Source of the DNA: Panulirus ornatus
Taxonomy: Eukaryota > Arthropoda > Malacostraca > Decapoda > Palinuridae
Direction of reading: 5' to 3'
DNA length: 64,000 nt
Assembly: GCF_036320965.1 (NCBI RefSeq)
Contig: NC_092241.1
Span: forward strand, 30,034,297 to 30,098,296
The notes beneath the pieces are model-generated. The model saw only the letters and a program-made list of their open reading frames with translations. It did no database searches and was not told the DNA's origin. The position numbers were made by a program, and so were the translations under genes. Shown here piece after piece: positions 1 through 10,567 of the stretch; positions within the stretch are counted from its first letter, which is position 1, and each line of letters opens with the position of its first letter.

Positions 1-544
1 ATAAGAAGAGGAAATAGATGTGTGATCAATGGATACCATGTATAGTAACGCTGATGGATTATAGCTATCTATACAATGATACTATAGCTATCTATACAAT
101 TATATACACATAGAGTATGATGACTCTTCAGTATGATGCAGTCGCTGTGGAAAGTGTGAGCAGAGATTACTTTCGATAAGCTCTTAATATGAACAGTGAA
201 AGCTCGTGTCTAGAATTATTTTGTCGCCCTCCCCAACTTAAGAAAAAAAGAATCTACCGGAATGAATGTGATAACAATATTGTGTAAGTTATCCACTCTC
301 CATATACGTGACACACACACACACACGTACAGCCACTAGTCGAACTGGGCAGAAAGAAACCAAATAGTGTTGGAATACTGGAGGCTAAATTTCCTGAAAA
401 GGAAAGATCTTACCCACTTTGTTTACAAAAGAGGAAAAGAGAATACTTCCCATACTTACAAAGAGACAGCCTTAAGTTTCGGGATATACTGGTTGGTGGC
501 CCATGCATGCAATACACAATGGAAGGAGTAACTGTAGGAACACA

Positions 545-1015
545 TATGCATAGTAGTGTTGTTAATCTACGATATCTCAAAGATTACTAACGAACCAGAA
601 CAAATATATAGAGATAACAATGAGGAAACAATCCCGATGCTACATGAAGTGGTGAGACACACTCCTCAGCGATGGTAAAGTAATGATAATGAGAGATTTC
701 AATTGTCTTGAGATTATACAGATGCACAGATTTTCACAGAGACAGAGTCATGGAGATATATATTTCTTGTTGTGGAAATAGATATGAATTCTTTCATCAG
801 CATGCCACTGAGTACTCTAGAAACAGAGTGGTTGATGGAACACCATTACTAGATCATATATTCACACACAGTATATCATGGATATTGAAAATATCATATA
901 TGATATACCGACCAAAAAGTGATCATGTATTGCTTAAATCATTTGTTAACGTAAGAAGAACAGAGATGATACAGACTCCAAGATTATGTATTTAAATCAT
1001 GGATACTAGAAGGAG
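545..1015 (+). pseudogene. CR1-like LINE endonuclease relic
   Basis: Decayed fragment of a non-LTR retrotransposon apurinic/apyrimidinic-type endonuclease, the domain that nicks target DNA. Read across frameshifts, about 610-700 gives NNEETIPMLHEVV followed by VMIMRDFNCLEI, which fits the family pattern NNxELxxLI...VIMGDFNxPxI. About 770-960 gives FFHQHATEYSRNRV, LLDHIFTHSISW and KSDHVLLKSF, fitting FLxQHVTEPTR...LLDLIFTN...GKSDHVVLSF. The GDFN, LDL(I/V)FT and SDH landmarks occur in the right order and at the right spacing. The upstream catalytic part and all of the RT are missing here. Assignment to CR1 rather than another endonuclease-bearing clade is inference. An 18-bp (AC)n tract lies upstream at 309-326. 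I see nothing else recognisable in 1-544. Confidence 0.6.
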
Positions 1016-1861
1016 GTAAACAACCATTTCAAACTTAGTTTGACGTTATGTAGTTCTGTGTTAGAGCTTGATGTAGTTATGATGGTTGGTTGATCAGTCA
1101 CTGTGTTTTGTCAGGGTGTGATGATAGTCAATGCAATAACTGTAGACCATATCCTTATTGTATTTCTCGTTGCACTCAGTGCGTTGTATTACTATGTTAA
1201 CGTTCAAGTCTACTGATTATACCCAGTGTACTTATGTTCAGCCGAGTGAACTGGACTCCCGCTGGAGTTATCTTCTCAAGGTGCCTGTCTCCGCTCGCAG
1301 GATCGGACCGTCAGAACTCTTAAGATATCTTAATCATAATCGAAATTCATGTAGGATGGAGTCATCTCTCAAGTCTCTACCGTCAGAGAGCCAGTTTATA
1401 CAAGATATATTGTCAAGGATGGTATGAATGATGAACTCTGTATACAATAAAGTGAGTGGTTCCCTGAACAGGTGATTTCCATCCAATATAAATGTGCATA
1501 AGACATATTATGGTTTCGATTCAGGATGTGTTGCCTAATACTTCTTTCTCATAATATTTTCAAAGTGAATATTCTTTATTTTGGAGTGATTTGATTGCTA
1601 GAACTTCACCTGCTACACTGCAGTTCCGTGAAGAATCTGCCTTACTTTCTAAGAAGTATATCCCAAGATGTTTGAAACGTACTCGCAAGTTGGCTCCTTA
1701 AAATTCATGAAATTTGTTCACTAATTAGGTTTGTTGCCAGACAAAAGTAAGTGAAATCTCCAAACACAATCAGTTCAGGGAAGTTTTGAGCTAATGAATT
1801 TTTAAGTTGGAAACATAATGAAGGGTGAGCAGGCAGGTAGGCAGTTAGATAAACCAACACG
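1016..1861. other. No recognisable gene
   Basis: AT-rich single-copy-looking DNA. A 90-codon open frame at 1158-1427 has no recognisable motif and no splice or promoter context that would support it. Nothing else seen. Confidence 0.5.
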
Positions 1862-2215
1862 AAACTGGTTCTTAACCACGCACCTCATCACTTAACCACC
1901 GCCTGCTGCACTGGTTACTTACCCACCTCCTGCTGTATTAACTACTTACCCACCGCCTGTTACAGCAGTTACCTACCCACCGCTTGCTGCACTGGCTACT
2001 TACCCACCTCCTGCTGTATCACCTACTTACCCACCGCCTGCTACAGCAGTTACTTACCCACCGCTTGCTGCACTGGTTACTTACCCACCTCCTGCTGTAT
2101 CACCTACTTAACCACCGCCTGCTACAGCAGTTACTTACCCACCGCTTGCTGCACTGGTTACTTAATCATTGCTTGATACACCAATTACTTGACCACCGCC
2201 TGCTGCATTAGTTAC
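1862..2215. repeat. 27-bp minisatellite with 81-bp higher-order unit
   Basis: About 13 tandem copies of a 27-bp unit of the form ACTTACCCACCGCCTGCT plus nine variable bases. Three unit types (ending ACAGCAGTT, GCACTGGTT and GTATCACCT) follow one another as an 81-bp higher-order repeat. Because 27 is divisible by three, each frame repeats a nonapeptide. One frame (about 1915-2109) reads TYPPPATAV, TYPPLAALV, TYPPPAVSP and so on. Another reads LLTHRLLQQ. The TYPPP frame stops at 2108-2110, where one unit has TTAACC for TTACCC. Confidence 0.85.
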
Positions 2216-2530
2216 CTTTCGAAGGGCTGTAAAGGAATACCTGTATATCCTCCTTCCTACTGAGGTTATCAGCACCATTATGTATGAACTGAACCAAAGA
2301 AAACCTTGATCATAGTTTACAAGACAGAAATAACAAATTCACCAAAGCAGGACTTCGTCTGATGTTGTCGTTGTTAGAATCATCCTTGAAAGAAAACTAT
2401 GTGTCATACGTAAGTGGCTGATTTATTATTGTTGCACAATAGGGTCTGTTCCTTCTTCCTGTTACGCAGGCATTTTAGGCTTGGGGTAGAAGAACGCTTG
2501 CTCATGGCTATGAGCTACATTTTGTTCGCT

Positions 2531-2968
2531 GGTATAGGTCAGAGGCATAGTTCAGATACCAGGGTCAGAGGCTTAGGTCAGAGGCAAAGGTCAGTGGCAT
2601 AGGTCAGAAGTATAGGTCAGAGGCAAAGGTTAGAGGCATAGGTCAATGGCATAGGTCAGAAGCATAGGTCAGAGGCAAAGGTTAGAGGCATAGGTCAGAG
2701 GCAAAGGTTAGAGGCATAGGTCAGAGGCAAAGGTTAGAGGCATAGGTCAGTTGTGTAGCTCAGAAGCATAGGTCAGAGGCAAAGGTTAGAGGCATAGGTC
2801 AGTGGCTTAGGTCAGAGGCAAGGGTTAGAGGCATAGGTCAGTGGCATAGGTCAGAGGCATAAGTCAGAGGCATAAGTAAGAGGCGTAGGTCAGAGGCATA
2901 AGTCAGATACCTGGGTCAGAGGCATAGGTCAGAGGCATGGGTCAGATACCTGGGGCAGAGGCAAAAGT
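2531..2968. repeat. 13-bp minisatellite carrying AGGTCA in most units
   Basis: Roughly 33 tandem copies of GCATAGGTCAGAG and its variant GCAAAGGTTAGAG. Alternation of the two forms is clear at about 2660-2760. I count about 18 exact AGGTCA hexamers, with further GGGTCA and AAGTCA variants. AGGTCA is the consensus half-site of nuclear receptors such as RXR/USP partners. Here it recurs in direct orientation every 13 or 26 bp. Confidence 0.85.
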
Positions 2969-3588
2969 CTTAAAAAGACGAATGAAAACTTGGTCAAAAT
3001 AGATTTCAGCGTGCTGAAAGATGACTTAAAACTAAACACAACGAACGATCATTTTCAGCAGCATCACAACATAAAGCCATCAACATCTGGCATATAAACC
3101 GGCTATATAAATCAAATGTGGAATAAATGCAAATACTGATGGTATCAGCTGCACCCTCAGGGATTAGAGAGCTGCTGTGTTGATAAAGAAGACATCAATG
3201 GACTCCGCCAGTACATCATAGACAGGAAAGTAATAGGATGAATTCAAGACATTTCTCATCCATCTTCGGAATCAGGAGGAACACTATCAGACTGCCTATC
3301 GGTGGAGATGGATTTATGAAACAAAAGATTGCTTCAGTGTGCTTCGAAGGATCTGTGCCTGGGTTAAGTGTAGCTATACCCACGTGTGTTGTGTAGGATT
3401 GTGGCTACTCCTGGTTGTGGTGCTGCGGGTAAGGCTGTGTTCAAGTGATGCGTTGGTCTACAGCAGTCAAGAGCGCTTCTCCTAGTTTCAATGTGAGTCT
3501 GTGGTTATACAAGACCGCAAATCTATCTGAGCCCCCTTTTTGGGGGTAGAACTTCTATACTTCGTCATCAGATGCCTTTGTAAAATCC

Positions 3589-3589
<1 letters not shown>
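2969..3589. other. No recognisable gene
   Basis: Unique-looking DNA. There is an isolated TATA-like string (CTATATAAAT) near 3102 without supporting context, and a small hairpin GCCCCC/GGGGGT at about 3531-3547. Nothing else supported. Confidence 0.5.

Positions 3590-3662
<73 letters not shown>
3590..3662. repeat. (TA)n microsatellite at the 5' edge of SINE-B copy 1
   Basis: Uninterrupted TA repeat of about 72 bp that ends exactly where the SINE-B consensus (TATCCCTGGGGATAGGGG) begins. Confidence 0.95.
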
Positions 3663-3667
<5 letters not shown>

Positions 3668-3919
3668 CCCTGGGGATAGGGGAGAAAGAATACTTCCCAC
3701 GTACTCCCTGCGTGTTGTAGAAGGCGACTAAAAGGGAAGGGAGCGGGGGGCTGGAAATCCTCCCCTCTCGTTTTTAGTTTTCCTAATGAAGGAACAGAGG
3801 AGGGGGCCAAGTGAGGATATTCCCTCAAAGGCTCAGTCCTCTGTTCTTAACGCTACCTTGCTAACGCGGGAAATGGCGAATAGTATGAAAAAAAAAAGAA
3901 ATATATATATATATATATA
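3663..3919 (+). mobile_element. SINE-B copy 1 (non-tRNA head, LINE-like tail)
   Basis: A roughly 235-bp repeat, apparently full length, shared with 8340-8578 (minus), 61057-61291 (minus), 28136-28272 (3'-truncated) and 32650-32805 (diverged). It starts ATCCCTGGGGATAGGGGAG, continues through GAATACTTCCCACGTACTCC and AAGGCGACTAAAAGGGAAGG, and ends CGCTACCTTGCTAACGCGGG, AAATGGCGAATAGTATG, then an A-rich tail of about 10 bp and (TA)n at 3901-3919. The 3' 50 bp closely resemble the 3' end of the LINE in this window. No A or B box of a tRNA promoter is evident, so the head is of unknown origin. Calling it a SINE is inference from its length, A-rich tail and dispersed copies. Confidence 0.75.
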
Positions 3920-4069
3920 CGATCCGCCCATTCTTCCTTCGTCTGCATCATTTTAGCTATTCTTGCATAGAATTTATAGTTATTATTTGTTTGTTAAGGA
4001 GAGAATTTCACGCTCGTGTCCCATCTCTCAGACTTGGATATATGCAAAGTCTTTGCTCTCATCGATTCA

Positions 4070-4228
4070 CACACACACACACACACACACACACTGGCCC
4101 CGTGAGGAGGATGACCACCTGAGTTAGATGTAGGTCGACTGCCATGCCTTAGGATCCGGACCCATGTAATCCCGACCATGGACTGACCCGTGCTGACTCA
4201 TGGTCAGTAACGCTAGCAGAGGCCCGTG
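4070..4228 (-). mobile_element. tRNA-derived SINE-A copy, with (AC)n at its 3' side
   Basis: On the minus strand this reads CTGCTAGCGTTACTGACCAT, then GGGATTACATGGGTCCGGATCC and GGCAGTCGACC...ACTCAGGTGGTCATCC. It aligns with the copies at 20237-20395, 31607-31778 and 42385-42540. The B-box-like GGTCCGGATCC is a degraded GGTTCGAATCC. An (AC)n run of about 25 bp (4070-4094) adjoins the 3' side, where other copies have (TA)n or an A-rich tail. Confidence 0.55.
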
Positions 4229-4570
4229 TGTGTGTATAATTACCCAAATATCCGGGCAGGAGCTGGTGTGATAAATCGTACCCCAGGAAGAGACGCGGAA
4301 TCGATGAACCTCCAACATTATCTGCGATAATTCCAGTGTCGGTTGAGTCGACTGGTTAAATTTACTGCCTGCAAAGTTTGGTAAATCATAAAAGCGTTGC
4401 CATAATTACCTTCAAGCCATAAACTTTCAAAATGATGCGCAAACTTACTCCAAGGAAAGCAGCTTCAAGCAGGTGTGGAGCACCGTGCTGCTGCATCTTC
4501 CATTTGTCATACCGGGATGCAATCCTGTCCCAGCTAATGAGATGAGTACCCAAGCCATGGATGCCTCTAC

Positions 4571-4760
4571 TGTTATCATTATCATTATCATTATTATTAC
4601 TATCATTGTCATTATCATTGTTATTATCATCATTATCATTATTATTAATATTACTATTATTATCATTATCATTATCATTAGCATCATAATTATCATTATC
4701 ATCAATTGTTATCATGTTTACCATAATGATTACTATTATCAATATCATTATTAGCATTAT
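4571..4760. repeat. Imperfect ATT/ATC trinucleotide array
   Basis: About 190 bp of mixed TTA, TCA and CAT trinucleotides (ATCATT and ATTATC blocks). It generates long Ile-rich and Asn/Asp-rich open frames on both strands that are artefacts of composition. A similar array lies at 51775-52028. Confidence 0.9.
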
Positions 4761-4969
4761 TTGAAGGAATTAAGTAGCAGGCAGCCACCAGACAAAGAGC
4801 TACTGCTGTCTAGGATTCGGGAGATATAGTGACAGCGGCGCAGAGACCCAGGATTGAGGTGTTTCTCGCATTCCCCAATCCACACTCTTGCACTCACTTC
4901 ACCTGATACACAACCTTTAACAAAACATGAATCGCACATCTTATTTTCTGCTCAATGGTAATTATTCAG

Positions 4970-5068
4970 GGCCGAATCGGAACGGCGTTGCCGGTCGAGG
5001 AGGGCTGGATGGCTCCCAGGGCCCAGCTGACCGCCATCAAGCGATTGAAACCCATCCAGCTGCTTCAG
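4970..5068 (+). CDS. Candidate 99-nt internal coding exon
   Basis: A GC-rich island in AT-rich DNA, bounded by a plausible acceptor (pyrimidine-rich TCTTATTTTCTGCTC, then ATTATTCAG at 4961-4969) and a donor (CTTCAG|GTACAA at 5069). The length is 99 nt, so it is phase-neutral. Phase 0 is open throughout and gives 33 residues that begin GRIGTALPVEEGWMAPRAQL and end KRLKPIQLLQ, an ordinary soluble-protein composition. A second frame is also open but is Gly/Arg-rich and less protein-like. I do not recognise the family. No neighbouring exon was found; the next feature is a Jockey-like relic from about 5160, inside what would be the following intron. It could also be a chance GC-rich open segment or part of an unrecognised repeat. 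Confidence 0.35.
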
Positions 5069-5159
5069 GTACAATATTTAGAAGGTGGCTCATTTTCTGT
5101 CCATTTCCGCAACATTTGAGTCTTAAAGCTAATCCACGCCCCCCTCCCCCCGAAGATCA

Positions 5160-6510
5160 CCATGTCAACTTCTTTCGCTGATCTTTCTGAAAGTCCATCT
5201 CTCCAAGTCTGTCTCGTTTCTACATTGTGAGATCTCCAATTGTAAATTCCACCATCGTTTTTCGTTCCAAACCCCAGTTGCTTGCCTTGTTGATCCTGAT
5301 TCTTCCAATTTTGCAGCCATCTGGCTCAAGATTTCTCTCTCTTCTGTATCTTTTTCCTCTGCGTTTCGTATACACCTCCATCCTTTCCCAATTCTTCCAA
5401 CTACATACGTTCTTCGACTAATTTCACATCTCACCACGAAGCATTGCTTTCTTCACATCCACATACAGAATTGCCTCATACGTGTGATTTCAATGTACAC
5501 CACAAGCATAGGTTAGGCCGTACCTGGGACGTTCCTGGTGGAAACCGACGCCCTTTCTTTTTCCCTCCTTAACGACCAGGAACAACACGAGTTCCCGACC
5601 GTCAATCCCACTCCTCTAACACACTCGACCGCTTTAATCTACCTCTGAATCCTTACGCTACATGTGCACTATTTTTGCCCCTTTAGCGTTCTCCAACTCT
5701 TTATCACAGTCTTATCTCTGATCTTTGTTCTACCTTTGATAGGACACATCCACCTTCGACTTCCCACAAACCGCCAACCTTGACATTGGGAGATAAGCGA
5801 TCATCCTTGCGTGGCTACTTTGCTACCTTTCCCTGGGTCAGGTACTTCCGCTTCGTTGGCAGGGATGTCTCTATGTGTATTTACCGTATAGTAGCGGCTA
5901 TATTGGCGAGGACGGAATCCTTCAACCCCTCTCCTACCAGATCTTTCTCAGCCTTTCATTCCTGCTTCTACCGAATTGTAGTTCGATCGCTTGTTCTCTG
6001 ATGCCTATCGCATTAGGAACAGAGCGAATCAGGCTTTGAAACGCTTCCCTTCCTTTGAATCCCACACTTCTTTTAAATTTGCTCAGAACCACCGCAGATC
6101 TATTCTTTATAAAGTCAATCATACATTCCTGAAAAGAGAATGAGGTTACTTGGTTCAATGTACTGACAAATCTAACTGGTCCTTAACCAAGAGAATCTTC
6201 AGTAACTTTGATAATTTAACCTGTACCTCTTTCTTCCGATTTGATCTGTCTGTCGATAATTTTCTAACTGATTAAGCCGCTTTTTTGAGGTTCCTCACTC
6301 ACTCTTACTCATCTTTGGATGATTCTACGTCTAGTCTTCCTTCCCCACCTCCTCCAACTGAACCTAATCAACACCGATAATTCTTTAAAGCGAAGTTTTC
6401 CTCCAAGTGGGCAAGACTTTTGACCTCACTAGGAAACATCCATAAATTTTAAGGGAGCGTACCTCAGAGTTGATTTTGATCTTTACTCAACTTGCCCGCC
6501 TCTGTCAAAC

Positions 6511-6601
<91 letters not shown>

Positions 6602-6740
6602 GGAAGCATGATTTGCAGCAGCTCATCCCTGCGAAAGGACCCTTTTCTAACCTTTCCATCTATAGTCCCATTTTCTCGCATCTCTTGTCGCCGAATTCTT
6701 AGAAATTCTCCTCAACTCACATTTCTTCTGACACATTGAT
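5160..6740 (+). pseudogene. Jockey-like LINE relic (endonuclease to RT fingers)
   Basis: Frameshifted remnant of a Jockey-clade non-LTR retrotransposon polyprotein. Landmarks in order: about 5490 CDFNVHHKHRLG (endonuclease GDFNVHH motif); about 5710-5760 LIFVLPLIGHIHLRLP; about 5815-5880 PFPWVRYFRFVGRDVSMC; about 6000-6140 DAYRIRNRANQALKRFPSFE, FAQNHRRSI and NHTFLKRE; about 6170-6240 DKSNWSLTKRIFSNFDNLT; about 6310-6350 DDSTSSLPSPPPPTEP; about 6480 LTQLARLCQTKIS. After the CT repeat come FWKHDLQQLIPAKG and SNLSIYSPI, matching WKxALVQPIPKKGD and NYRPI of intact Jockey-like RTs. Several stops and frameshifts are present. The catalytic YADD region is absent. The element is dead and 3'-truncated within the RT fingers. 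Confidence 0.7.
6516..6598. repeat. (CT)n expanded inside the Jockey-like RT relic
   Basis: About 83 bp of perfect CT repeat. It sits between the codons for LCQTKIS and FWKHDL, where related elements have a short Ser-rich linker (TFPSSWKH type). The repeat therefore appears to have grown from coding sequence, rather than the element having landed beside a repeat. Confidence 0.9.
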
Positions 6741-8339
6741 GTGAGCACCTTTCCTTCATGTGGTATTTGGTTTACCTTCACTAACCTACAGCCAATTTTG
6801 TGTGTGTATATTTTCATTCTAGCTGAGGACACCAGTTAGCACATAGCTAGCAGTTACTGAGTACTACGTCATAATACCTTGAGATCGACGGTTCGACCCT
6901 TGAACTCGACGGTACGAACCATGGTTACAGTGGCATGACTCGTGACCTGACTGTTAGGTGCCAAGCCATAGGTCACGCCATATATCCCAAGGATCGTATC
7001 GTAGAGTTCAAGGATCATGGCCACCGTGATAAAGGGATTAAGCTGCTAGAAGTCGATATCTTTCCAATTCAGTTTGCTGTCCATGATGTTTCCAGCTCAA
7101 TGTTCTGGAATGTTTATCCATACTTCGGTCTCAAGTGGTACTGAACTTCAACAAAGATGTCGTTGTGATACTAACTGTAAACATTCAAAAGATTCACTAG
7201 GGTCTTCCTCGCAGGCATCTGCCTGATGTTCACGGGTCTTGAGTCTGCAAATGATCAAATGCTTATTGTGAGGAGGGTTTGAGGAAGTAATGTATTTATC
7301 CCGTTAAATTATAAAGTCGTACATGAACGCACGGTCAGTTACTGATGACTTTGGTGCTTTTAGCCACATGATGGTGCAGGAACTTTTTCTGAACACACTC
7401 TAAGAACTTATACACACCCTAAGAACTTATACTTCCAGGTTGCACTTCCTCCATGTGGTTTCATAAATTCCCATTTGATTTACAGCGGTCAGAATCCCAC
7501 GCTATTGGAACTTTTCCCTCATTAATCAGGGCTTTTAACTTGCTGCTTCGAACGTTATCCTAATTCTATTTTCGTTATCATGAGTGTTTATTTAGACTAG
7601 TTCATCATATCCTTTCGCTCGAAATTTACATCACCATAATCAATGGATGGTCTGCTCATACTGTAATTCTTTCTATTACATATTGTCTGAAGGGTCCATT
7701 GTGTGTGTGTGTGTGTGTGTGTGTGTTGATGGAAGTAAGGATAATAAAACACTTCACTTATTCGTATCTCTCACTCTACTGATGACAATGTTTTAGTCAT
7801 CCCCCTTACAGCTGGTTTTGTTTACATTATTTCTGTCGTTCATTTACTTGCATGAGTAAGTGATCTTGTATGATATTCGTTCCCTATGATCACCGGCAGC
7901 TTTCACTTCCCAAGTCTGCTAGAATTATCAAGATCTTTATCATCGACTTAATCATCATTATGACGAGATGGATGGTGATGACTGTAGGTGCTAATGGTGG
8001 TTGTGTTGTCATTACTATAATTGGAGTTTATTGTTAACACGATTTGATAGTATGATTGTGGCGATTCAGTTAGAGACACATCAAAACTCCCAACTGTTTA
8101 ATAACTGCAGATAGGTATCTGGAGGTGTCTAAGTGTGACTTGTGAATAGTTAGAGATTCTCGTTATCATTCAACACACGCAACGCAACACCTTCTCCCAT
8201 GGACGAAAATGTAGACTGTTATATGTACGTTAAGGGAGGCGTTGAAGGCCGTGAGGTGGTGATGAGACAACTTTACCTGCTGCTGCTTATGCAGTACTGT
8301 TGCCGTACTGCCACTGCTACTGCTGCTACTACTTCTTTC
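6741..8339. other. No recognisable gene; (GT)n at 7701-7727
   Basis: Unique-looking AT-rich DNA. GGTTCGACCC at about 6888 resembles a pol III B box, but I cannot fold a tRNA around it. A 27-bp GT tract lies at 7701-7727. A 70-codon open frame at 6935-7144 has no recognisable features. Confidence 0.5.
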
Positions 8340-8578
8340 TTTTCTTTCATACTATTCGCCATTTCCCGCCTCAGCGAGGTAGCGTTAAGAACAGAGGACT
8401 GGGCCTCTGAGGAAACATCCTCACCCGGCCCCCTTCTCTGTTCCTTCCTTTGGAAAAAAAAAAAAAAAAAGAAAGAGGGGAAGATTTCCAGCCCCCCGCT
8501 CCCTTCCCTTTTAGTCGCCTTCTACGACACTCAGGTAATACGTGGGAAGTATTCTTTCTCCCCTATCCCCAGGGATAC
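8340..8578 (-). mobile_element. SINE-B copy 2
   Basis: Reverse-strand copy of the same element as 3663-3896. On the plus strand it reads ACTATTCGCCATTTCCCGCC near 8350, TTTTAGTCGCCTTCTACGAC at 8510-8530 and CTCCCCTATCCCCAGGGATA at about 8557-8576. It has its own variants: an internal run of about 17 A at 8454-8470 and CCTCAGCGAGGTAGCG for CGTTAGCAAGGTAGCG. Its 5' end abuts a trinucleotide array instead of (TA)n. Confidence 0.75.
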
Positions 8579-8720
8579 TACTACCATTACTATTACTTCT
8601 GCTACTGCTACTACCATTACTATTACTTTTACTACTGCCACTACTACTACTACTACTACTACCATTACAATTACTTTCACTACTACTGCTGTTACTGCTA
8701 CTATTGCTGTTATTGTAGCA
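8576..8720. repeat. (ACT/ATT) trinucleotide array at the 5' edge of SINE-B copy 2
   Basis: About 145 bp of ACT, ATT, GCT and ACC trinucleotides starting exactly at the SINE-B 5' terminus. It gives Thr-rich, Tyr-rich and Ser-rich open frames on both strands that should not be annotated as genes. Confidence 0.9.
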
Positions 8721-10564
8721 CACGAAGAATGTGTCGAGCAGTTTTCGTTTGGTGGATGTATCTTGATGTTGACGGCCTTAGTGACCCTGGCAGTTGATAG
8801 GGATAAAGTACAATAGTTCACACAACCAATCAACTTGTTCGTATGAGGTTACATTGGCATAGCCTATGGAGGAAGCCTTTGCATCGAATATAGAATGTAT
8901 TATGCTATACTGATCATGGCAGTGTTTAATTTCACTTTTAAGCTGTATCAGTTACCAGTATTTTCACATGTATTAGTTAGAACTGCATGTGTGGAACTTC
9001 ATTTGTTTATTTTCAAAGAATCATCGTGTTTCCCTCATGCTGTAATTTAGATTTGATTACATTCGAAATGTTTAACCAAATGGCTACCCTGATTAATTGT
9101 AAATTAGAGGAAGAAATGAATTCCAAAGTAATTTTCTTCATTTTAACTTAGATACTAGTTTTCTGGAAAAGCAAAAAGAGAATATTTCTCCACATCTCGC
9201 TCAGGATTTGTTTAAAAATGTTGAGTTAGGTTGCCCTTCCTTCCTGGCGTAAGCTCGTTGACTTACAGGATTGGACATTGATTATTCCATATTCTGTTGG
9301 GTCTTTTCTGCTCTCAGTAGCGTTACTGATATCATTATCACTAGATTGACTTTACCTGCCATTACCAGTAGCATTAGCAGTATGATATGCTTTTCTACGT
9401 GGGCTGTTAAAGTATGAGAGATGTCATTCTTTTCTTATCATCGGCATCATGATATCTTCCTTCAGCTGTTCATTATGCTCAGTTCAAGAGCTCCACTCCA
9501 AGTTCATTATCACAAAATGGTTTTGATATCATCCTCAAACAGAGCCTAGATATGCTGACACAGACTTGAGCAAACAAGGCACCCAACTTGTAGCTCACAA
9601 ACGTTGAACAAATGACCTGATTGCTTTAACTAGCGATCCCACAAGCGAACACTGTACTTTCTCTGTAAATCATCACCCAACGTAAATTCAAGACTGATCC
9701 AAAAGATTGCCATACTATAAAGGATGATGTTCCTTTACAACACATAAATTCGAGCTTTGCATACGATTTCCCGTGGGTTCCAAAAGTGCAGACCTATGTA
9801 TGTCAGGGGTCTTGACTACAACAGACCTTTAGTGGTTTCGAAAAAAAAAAAAAAAGAATCGGTAATACATCTATGAAGGCAACTTCGTCATCGGGTCATT
9901 ACAAGATCCTACTACATGATTTCCAGGAGTAAAGTTACGTACCTGCTCTTCAAAGGCAAGTCAAACTGTCCAACGCGACAGAAACGAAAAAAAAAAATGT
10001 CCAAACTCCAAAACCAGTTGGGTGTTCCTATGTTTGCGTATCGCAGGGAGATGAGAGTTCGCATGGGTCATATATACGATGTCAAGTTAATGAATCCATT
10101 TACCCGTAATACAATTAGGTGAATAGTCATTGTACAAAAAAAGACGGAACGACTGAGAACATCAAACCAGCCGAAAAACGGAGGAAATAATGCCCAGGAA
10201 TTGGACAGAGGGAATGATGATCCTCCTCCTGTATCACATCACGCGAGGAGGCGATTTGTAATGATGATCGCCCGATGATTCGTGCTCTGTGCTCCTAGAC
10301 ATCAGCTGATGGCTGAAAATCATACGCTGATCACAGTCTCTATGATTATCGTCATCAAGCTATATAATCCCAACCGACCCATAAACAAGTGGATTATAGG
10401 AGCAGTGCGCTCTAATTATCCAGTATTGAACAGCCGATTTACTTCCTCTATCTGATTTCCATCGATTACTGGAAAAAAAAATTATGGCGATAAATCTACA
10501 GACAGCTTTGTTACTGCCGATTGTGACCCTAACTGGATATTGCTCAGTTTTTTCTGTCGGAGAT
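8721..10564. other. No recognisable gene
   Basis: About 1.8 kb of AT-rich unique-looking sequence with short A runs (for example 9841-9855). No motif-bearing reading frame, tandem repeat or mobile-element landmark seen. Confidence 0.5.
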
Positions 10565-10567
10565 CAG

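Noticed and set aside
6860..6930. Possible tRNA gene (GGTTCGACCC at about 6888)
   Set aside because: No cloverleaf with paired acceptor or anticodon stems could be drawn and the A box is poor. Other B-box hits here belong to SINEs.
8199..8816. 205-codon open frame, Thr-rich
   Set aside because: It runs through SINE-B copy 2 and the ACT trinucleotide array; no independent coding signal remains once these are removed.
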